DNA of 64,000 bases. Source: an uncultured Pelagibacteraceae bacterium. GTDB lineage: Bacteria > Pseudomonadota > Alphaproteobacteria > Pelagibacterales > Pelagibacteraceae. Each line of letters opens with the position of its first letter. The first letter of the stretch is position 1. A model generated the notes under the pieces. It saw nothing but the letters and a program-made list of their open reading frames with translations, ran no database searches and was not told the DNA's origin. Positions 59,462 to 64,000 of the stretch are shown here, in pieces. The position numbers and the translations under genes are program-made. The stretch lies in NCBI GenBank assembly GCA_902588965.1, contig CACIRD010000003.1:62001-126000 (forward strand). Direction: 5' to 3'.

Positions 59462-61261
59462 TTAATGTAATTTTTTTTTGTAATTGAACAAATCACTTAA
59501 TTGATTAATCATAACATCTCCAAGTTCCTGAACATCTGAAATTTTAATGGCTTTAGTATAGTACCTGGAAACATCATGACCAATACCAATTGCGAGTATT
59601 TCTGTATCACTTTTACTTTCTATAAATTTAACAGTTTTTTTTAAATGTTTTTCTAAAAAATCTCCAGAATTTACAGATAAAGTAGAGTCATCAACAGGTG
59701 CACCATCAGATATTACCATTAGAATTTTTCTTTCTTCTTTACGCTTACGCAATCGATTAAATGCCCACTGAATTGCTTCGCCATCGATATTTTCTTTTAA
59801 TAAACCCTCTTTTAACATTAGTCCTAAATTATTTTTTGAAATTCTCCATTGTGTATCAGCACTTTTATAAACTATATGCCTTAAATCATTTAGTCTCCCA
59901 GGATTTTTAGGTTTATTATTTTTATTCCAATCCTCTCTTGATTGCCCACCCTTCCAATTTTTTGTTGTAAATCCAAGTATTTCAACTTTTACCGAACATC
60001 TTTCTAAAGTCCTTGATAAAATATCTGCACAAATTGCTGCAATAGCAATTGGTCTTCCTCTCATAGATCCGGAATTATCAATAAGCAATGTAACAACTGT
60101 ATCTTTAAATTCTAACTCTTTTTCTTTTTTAAAAGATAAAGAACTATATGGATCCATTATAATTCTTGTTAATTTTGAAGTATCTAACAATCCTTCTTCT
60201 AGATCAAATTCCCAAGCTCTTTTTTGACTAGCTAGCAACTGTCTTTGTAATTTATTAGCTAATTTTGTAATAAGATCTTGAAACGTAATTAATTGTTGAT
60301 CAAGATTTTTTCTTAACTTTATAACCTCCGAAGCACTCTCTAAATTTTCAGCTTTAGATATTTCATCAAATTTATTTGTATAAATTTTGTAATCTTTATC
60401 ATTGTTTTCTAAATTCGACTTTTGTAATACTTTCTCATTACTTTGTTCATCAGAGTCCGTATCAACTAATTGTTCATCAATTTTGTGTTCACTAAAGTCA
60501 TAATCGGTATCAATTCCATTTTGATCTTCTTGTTGCTCTTGTTTTTCTTGCGTCCCTTCAGACTCTGGATTTTGATTATTCATATCTTCATTATTTTGAC
60601 CATCCAAATTTTTTTGTTCATCTTCATTTTCTGCTTCTTCCGAATTATCAAAAATGTTCATATCTTGGAGTATTTCTGAAAATTTTGAATTATATACTCT
60701 TTGATTCTCCATATTTTTTTGTAAAAAATTTAAATGTTTATCTAAAGATTTATCGAAATCTTTAGACCAAAAACTCAAGATATTTTCACACAAACTATTT
60801 AGTTTTAAATTAAAAAATTTTTTAAGCATATAAAGTTCGAATGCTTCTGCTATTCCCACATCATCTTTGGTTTTTAGTTGATCTTTTCTTTTAAAATTTA
60901 TTTGATTAGTGTAATTTTCTACAAAATTATTTTTTACACCTTTAAGAATTTTTGATCCTAATATTTCACACCTAATTTTTTCTGATAATTCATATAATGT
61001 CCTGCATGATGAATTTTTAGGTGCATTTTCTTTATAAATTTTATTATTGGAGAATTTCTTTTTTATTGCTTTAGAGTCAATTTCTGCTCTGTATTTGATA
61101 AAATCGGTTCTACTATTTAGATTATCTAGTTCAAAAAAATCTATATTTTGTGAACTTTTATTTTTTTTATTTATTTTAATCTTATAATCATCAGATATGA
61201 CTTTGGCTGTCGAAACTAATGCTAATTTAAATTTTTCTTTTAAGTTATTTTCTTTACTCAT
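59462..61261 (-). CDS. cobT: CobT-like VWA-domain protein
   Basis: CobT is the VWA partner of the AAA+ protein CobS. In B12 producers both join CobN as the aerobic cobaltochelatase. The 599 residues contain a helical N-terminal half, an acidic low-complexity linker around 205-280 ([18 protein letters not shown]), and a C-terminal VWA domain with the MIDAS motif [18 protein letters not shown] and [15 protein letters not shown]. It overlaps cobS by 4 bases. No cobN or other cobalamin gene is in the window. Confidence 0.9.
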   Translation of the reverse strand: MSKENNLKEKFKLALVSTAKVISDDYKIKINKKNKSSQNIDFFELDNLNSRTDFIKYRAEIDSKAIKKKFSNNKIYKENAPKNSSCRTLYELSEKIRCEILGSKILKGVKNNFVENYTNQINFKRKDQLKTKDDVGIAEAFELYMLKKFFNLKLNSLCENILSFWSKDFDKSLDKHLNFLQKNMENQRVYNSKFSEILQDMNIFDNSEEAENEDEQKNLDGQNNEDMNNQNPESEGTQEKQEQQEDQNGIDTDYDFSEHKIDEQLVDTDSDEQSNEKVLQKSNLENNDKDYKIYTNKFDEISKAENLESASEVIKLRKNLDQQLITFQDLITKLANKLQRQLLASQKRAWEFDLEEGLLDTSKLTRIIMDPYSSLSFKKEKELEFKDTVVTLLIDNSGSMRGRPIAIAAICADILSRTLERCSVKVEILGFTTKNWKGGQSREDWNKNNKPKNPGRLNDLRHIVYKSADTQWRISKNNLGLMLKEGLLKENIDGEAIQWAFNRLRKRKEERKILMVISDGAPVDDSTLSVNSGDFLEKHLKKTVKFIESKSDTEILAIGIGHDVSRYYTKAIKISDVQELGDVMINQLSDLFNYKKKLH

Positions 61262-62223
61262 TTAAGATTAAGCATGGACTCAGGCAATTCTTCACCAAAA
61301 CATCTTTGATAATATTCTGCAATAATACTTTTTTCTGATTCGTCGCATTTATTTAAAAAAGTTACTCTAAAAGCGTATCCAATATCTTTAAATATTTCAG
61401 TATTTTCGCACCAAAAAATTACTGTCCTAGGAGACATTACCGTTGAAATATCACCTACCATAAAACCCTTTCTTGTAAGAGTTGCCACTTTAATCATATT
61501 AGCAACTTTGTCTTTACCTTTAGAATTATTAAAACTTTTATTTTTTGCTAATACTATTTCCATTTCTTTTTCTAAACTCAAATAATTAAGACTAGTTAAA
61601 ATATTCCACCTGTCCATTTGAGCGGCATTAATTTGATTAACACCAGAGTATATTCCTTTTGTATCACCTAGACCGACAGTATTTGCAGTTGCAAACAGTC
61701 TAAAATGACTATTAGGTTTAATTACTTTATTTTTTTCTAGCAAAGTAAGACCACCTTCTGCCTCTAAAACTTTTGTTAATAAAAAAGCAACGTCAGGTCG
61801 CATAGCATCATACTCATCAAAAATTAGTGCTACAGGATTTTGAATTGACCATGGAAGAATACCTTCTTTAAATTCTGTAACTTGTTTATTATCTTTTATC
61901 ACAATTGAATCCTTACCCATCAAATCTATTCTACTTATATGTGAGTCGAGATTAACTCTTACACATGGCCAATTAAGTCTGGCCGCAACCTGGGTAATAT
62001 GGGTTGACTTACCAGTGCCATGAAATCCTTGTATCATTACTCTTTTGTTGAAGCTGAACCCGCTAAGTATTGCGATTGTTGTTTCTTTATCAAATTTATA
62101 ATCTTTGTCTATTTCAGGTACGTACTCATTTTTTTTTGAGAAAGCTTCTACTTCCATATCAGAGTCTATACCAAAAGTTTGTTTGACAGATAATTTTATA
62201 TCGGGTTTAATTTCCAGGTTCAT
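61258..62223 (-). CDS. cobS: CobS-like AAA+ ATPase
   Basis: A 321-residue MoxR-type AAA+ ATPase. Walker A is [16 protein letters not shown] near 85, Walker B is [15 protein letters not shown], sensor 1 is [14 protein letters not shown], and [12 protein letters not shown] lies in the C-terminal lid. The N-terminal conserved region [17 protein letters not shown] identifies CobS. It works with CobT. The order J-domain gene, cobS, cobT is conserved in alphaproteobacteria, including ones with no B12 pathway, so the role may be other than cobalt insertion. Confidence 0.92.
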   Translation of the reverse strand: MNLEIKPDIKLSVKQTFGIDSDMEVEAFSKKNEYVPEIDKDYKFDKETTIAILSGFSFNKRVMIQGFHGTGKSTHITQVAARLNWPCVRVNLDSHISRIDLMGKDSIVIKDNKQVTEFKEGILPWSIQNPVALIFDEYDAMRPDVAFLLTKVLEAEGGLTLLEKNKVIKPNSHFRLFATANTVGLGDTKGIYSGVNQINAAQMDRWNILTSLNYLSLEKEMEIVLAKNKSFNNSKGKDKVANMIKVATLTRKGFMVGDISTVMSPRTVIFWCENTEIFKDIGYAFRVTFLNKCDESEKSIIAEYYQRCFGEELPESMLNLK

Positions 62224-62746
62224 TATTAGTTTTTTTTCTATAAGTATTTTTTAATTGAGTATAAGCCAAGGTAATTAGCTTGAGCTTTTCCTCAAATTTT
62301 TTATCTCCGGAATTAATATCAGGGTGAAATTTTTTAACAAGTCTTTTAAACTTTTCTTGTATTTTGTCCCACTTTAAACCTACAGTGACACCGAGAATGC
62401 CGAAAGCTTTAATATCATTATGATCAAATTGGAATTTATTACCAGTTTTAAAGTGCGTTTTAAACTTTAATTCCTCGAATCCATCATTAAGTGCATTATT
62501 CCACAAAACTTTAAAAAAGTTGTCAGAAGAACTAAAGCCCTGCGTCGGTTTGTGCCATGTCATATCTGATTTTAGAAAATTGACTACTTCCTTATCATTC
62601 ATTCCTACAAAATAATTCCAGTTTCTATTGAATTCTTTAACATGCTTCAAGCATAGCAGTCTATAATTTCTGCTATTATCTTTTTCAATTGGGGCTTTGT
62701 ATTCTCCAAGCTCAAAACAATTATTCCAGTCGCAAATAGTCTTCAT
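62207..62746 (-). CDS. J-domain protein upstream of cobS
   Basis: A 179-residue protein with an N-terminal region containing a possible zinc site (CDWNNCFELGEYKAP, LLCLKHV) and a C-terminal J domain with the HPD motif in KFKRLVKKFHPDINSGDKKFEEKL. J domains stimulate DnaK-type chaperones. The ORF-track start at 62854 adds 36 low-complexity residues that run over the bolA start. MKTICDW at 62746 is preferred. It overlaps cobS by 17 bases and is divergent from bolA by 25 bp. Confidence 0.88.
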   Translation of the reverse strand: MKTICDWNNCFELGEYKAPIEKDNSRNYRLLCLKHVKEFNRNWNYFVGMNDKEVVNFLKSDMTWHKPTQGFSSSDNFFKVLWNNALNDGFEELKFKTHFKTGNKFQFDHNDIKAFGILGVTVGLKWDKIQEKFKRLVKKFHPDINSGDKKFEEKLKLITLAYTQLKNTYRKKTNNEPGN

Positions 62747-62771
62747 ATTTTGTATTATTATTTTATTATTT

Positions 62772-63032
62772 ATGGATATAAATGAACTAAATGCAATTAT
62801 AAAAAAAAAAATTTGTGACAAGGTTTCTGTTGAAAAAATCACAATTGAGGACAAAACATTTCTTCATAAAAATCATAAAAGCCACCAAGCTGATAAATTT
62901 CATATTAAAATTACTCTAAAATCCAAAGAATTATCAAAAATCAGCAAAATAGACTCAACAAAAAAAATCTATGAAATTTTAAGTGATGAGATAAAAAATA
63001 ATATTCACTCACTTCAAATATTATTTAATTGA
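62772..63032 (+). CDS. bolA: BolA-family protein
   Basis: BolA proteins pair with monothiol glutaredoxins in iron-sulfur handling or act as transcription regulators. The true start is MDINELNAIIKKKI at 62772. The track start at 62697 adds a hydrophobic leader outside the family. At 86 residues it has normal length. The conserved core HKSHQADKFHIKITLKS and KIYEILSDEIKNNIHSLQI is present. It is divergent from the J-domain gene and convergent with aroB, overlapping its end by 19 bases. Confidence 0.9.
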   Translation: MDINELNAIIKKKICDKVSVEKITIEDKTFLHKNHKSHQADKFHIKITLKSKELSKISKIDSTKKIYEILSDEIKNNIHSLQILFN

Positions 63033-64000
63033 TTTTTTAGAAATCCTTTAATTTTTGAAAATTTAAATTGATTTTCGTATGTAGGCTTACCAATTTTTTT
63101 TAACAGAATTAAATTAATATCTTTACTAATATTTTTTTTATCTGAAACCATAAATTTTATTATTTTATTAATATCTTTTTTTTTAAAAAAACTTTTTAAT
63201 TTTAACGAGTTATTTATGTTATTAATATGTTTAAGGATGAGTTCGCATTCTTTTTTATTCAAAATTTTTTCTTCTAAACTAAATAAGGACGCACTTTTGA
63301 TTCCTAAAAGTACAGCTTCGCCATGATTTAATTTTTTTGAATAACCTAACGTTGCTTCATAAGAATGTGCAAATGTATGACCAAGATTAAGTAATTTTCT
63401 TAAGTTTTGCTCTTTTTCATCTTTTTCAACAATATTTTTTTTTATAACACAACTTTCATAAATTGATTTTTGAATATAAGGTTTTTTTAAAGATAAAATT
63501 TTTGAAAAATTTTTAGATAAATATTTGTAAAATTTTTTATTCGAAATTAATGAATGTTTAAATATTTCTGCATAACCACATATAATCTCTCTTTTTGGTA
63601 ACGATTTTAAGAAATTAGTATCTGACAAAACAAGCCTGGGCTGATAGAATGATCCAATAAGATTTTTACCAAATCTTGTATTTATTCCAGTTTTTCCTCC
63701 TATCGATGAGTCAACTTGTGAGAGAAGGGTTGTTGGAACATTTACGAATATAATGCCCCTTTTAAAAATACTAGATGCAAATGCAGCTAGATCACCCAAA
63801 ATACCACCACCAACAGAAATTACACAATCATTTCTATTGAAATTTTCTTTTAATAAAATATCTAAAATTTTTTGAACACTTTTTTGATTTTTATTTTTCT
63901 CATTTGATAAAAATTTTATAACCTTATTTTTAATATTTAAATCTTTAACGATTAAGCTGGAATATTTTTTGGGTACCTTGCTGTCAATTATTACTAAAAA
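63014..64000 (-). CDS. aroB: 3-dehydroquinate synthase, 5' part outside window
   Basis: AroB makes 3-dehydroquinate in the shikimate pathway. Reading on past the ORF-track start (a TTG at 63799) the frame stays open to base 64000. It encodes SNEKNKNQKS and DCVISVGGGILGDLAAF, the NAD-binding region, so the real start lies beyond the window. VNVPTTLLSQVDSSIGGKTG, CGYAEIFKHSLI and LLNLGHTFAHSYE carry the zinc and substrate residues. The C-terminus is complete. Confidence 0.96.
   Translation of the reverse strand, partial: FLVIIDSKVPKKYSSLIVKDLNIKNKVIKFLSNEKNKNQKSVQKILDILLKENFNRNDCVISVGGGILGDLAAFASSIFKRGIIFVNVPTTLLSQVDSSIGGKTGINTRFGKNLIGSFYQPRLVLSDTNFLKSLPKREIICGYAEIFKHSLISNKKFYKYLSKNFSKILSLKKPYIQKSIYESCVIKKNIVEKDEKEQNLRKLLNLGHTFAHSYEATLGYSKKLNHGEAVLLGIKSASLFSLEEKILNKKECELILKHINNINNSLKLKSFFKKKDINKIIKFMVSDKKNISKDINLILLKKIGKPTYENQFKFSKIKGFLKNQLNNI

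Noticed and set aside
60470-60679. 69-residue plus-strand ORF inside cobT
   Set aside because: It is an antisense shadow of the acidic low-complexity linker of CobT. Its Phe/Ile/Leu runs are the complement of Glu/Asp/Asn codons.

Overview
The window is a gene-dense, very AT-rich piece of a free-living alphaproteobacterial chromosome. It most resembles the SAR11 / Candidatus Pelagibacter lineage. Supporting this are poly-A and poly-T rich codons, proteins rich in lysine and isoleucine, intergenic gaps that are mostly under 100 bp, and many genes joined by 1-base (TAATG) or 4-base (ATGA) overlaps. Several alphaproteobacterial gene orders also appear: irr with fabA-fabB-fabI; mutM, ubiE, ubiB, coaBC and dut beside rpsT and dnaA; tlpA divergent from argH and lysA; a Suv3-like helicase with fdxA and carD; and bolA with a J-domain gene, cobS, cobT and aroB. 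No rRNA, CRISPR array, insertion sequence or prophage is visible.

Layout. 1-3060: infB 3' end, rbfA, rpsO, pnp. 3075-5840 (minus): fabA, fabB, fabI, then two micro-ORFs absent from the ORF track. 5915-9710: irr, katG, a small DUF2061-like membrane protein, a cysteine-rich 59-residue ORF and a peroxiredoxin, making an iron and peroxide block with Irr-box-like sites and one Fur-box-like palindrome. 9810-14926 (minus): ubiE, ubiB, coaBC, dut, a ThiF/MoeB enzyme and an SH3 protein. 14964-18910: mutM, rpsT, dnaA, dnaN. 18907-25797: plsC, lysA, an LptM-like lipoprotein, argH, a TlpA-like thioredoxin, an esterase, an HNH protein, coq7, dsbB and a DedA protein. 25867-34658: tRNA-Leu, acyl-CoA synthetase, a 23-residue polybasic peptide, and the carD, fdxA, TerB and Suv3-like helicase operon, followed by a thioesterase, tRNA-Arg, a DMT transporter and uppP. 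34829-40773: gltD and gltB. 41583-51138: a GT4 glycosyltransferase, thrS, infC, rpmI, rplT, pheS, pheT, lepA. 51143-55974: a surface-glycan-like block (Gfo/Idh oxidoreductase, GT17, methyltransferase, tRNA-Ser, GT2, C-methyltransferase). 56123-64000: gyrB, a RegB-like sensor kinase, cobT, cobS, a J-domain protein, bolA and the 3' part of aroB.

Most genes are core housekeeping genes. The parts most worth following up are small or non-coding: (i) the Irr-type palindromes before irr/fabA and around the katG promoter; (ii) a Fur-box-like palindrome before the unannotated cysteine-rich ORF; (iii) the 23-residue all-basic peptide with its own hairpin-bearing leader and strong terminator, lying convergent to a CarD that carries a lysine-rich N-terminal tail; (iv) micro-ORFs coupled to fabI; (v) a candidate small structured RNA beside the Suv3-like helicase; and (vi) the glycan-type block split by tRNA-Ser. 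I saw no clear sign of a wholly new multi-gene system. All assignments come from reading motifs and gene order by eye; no database search was run.
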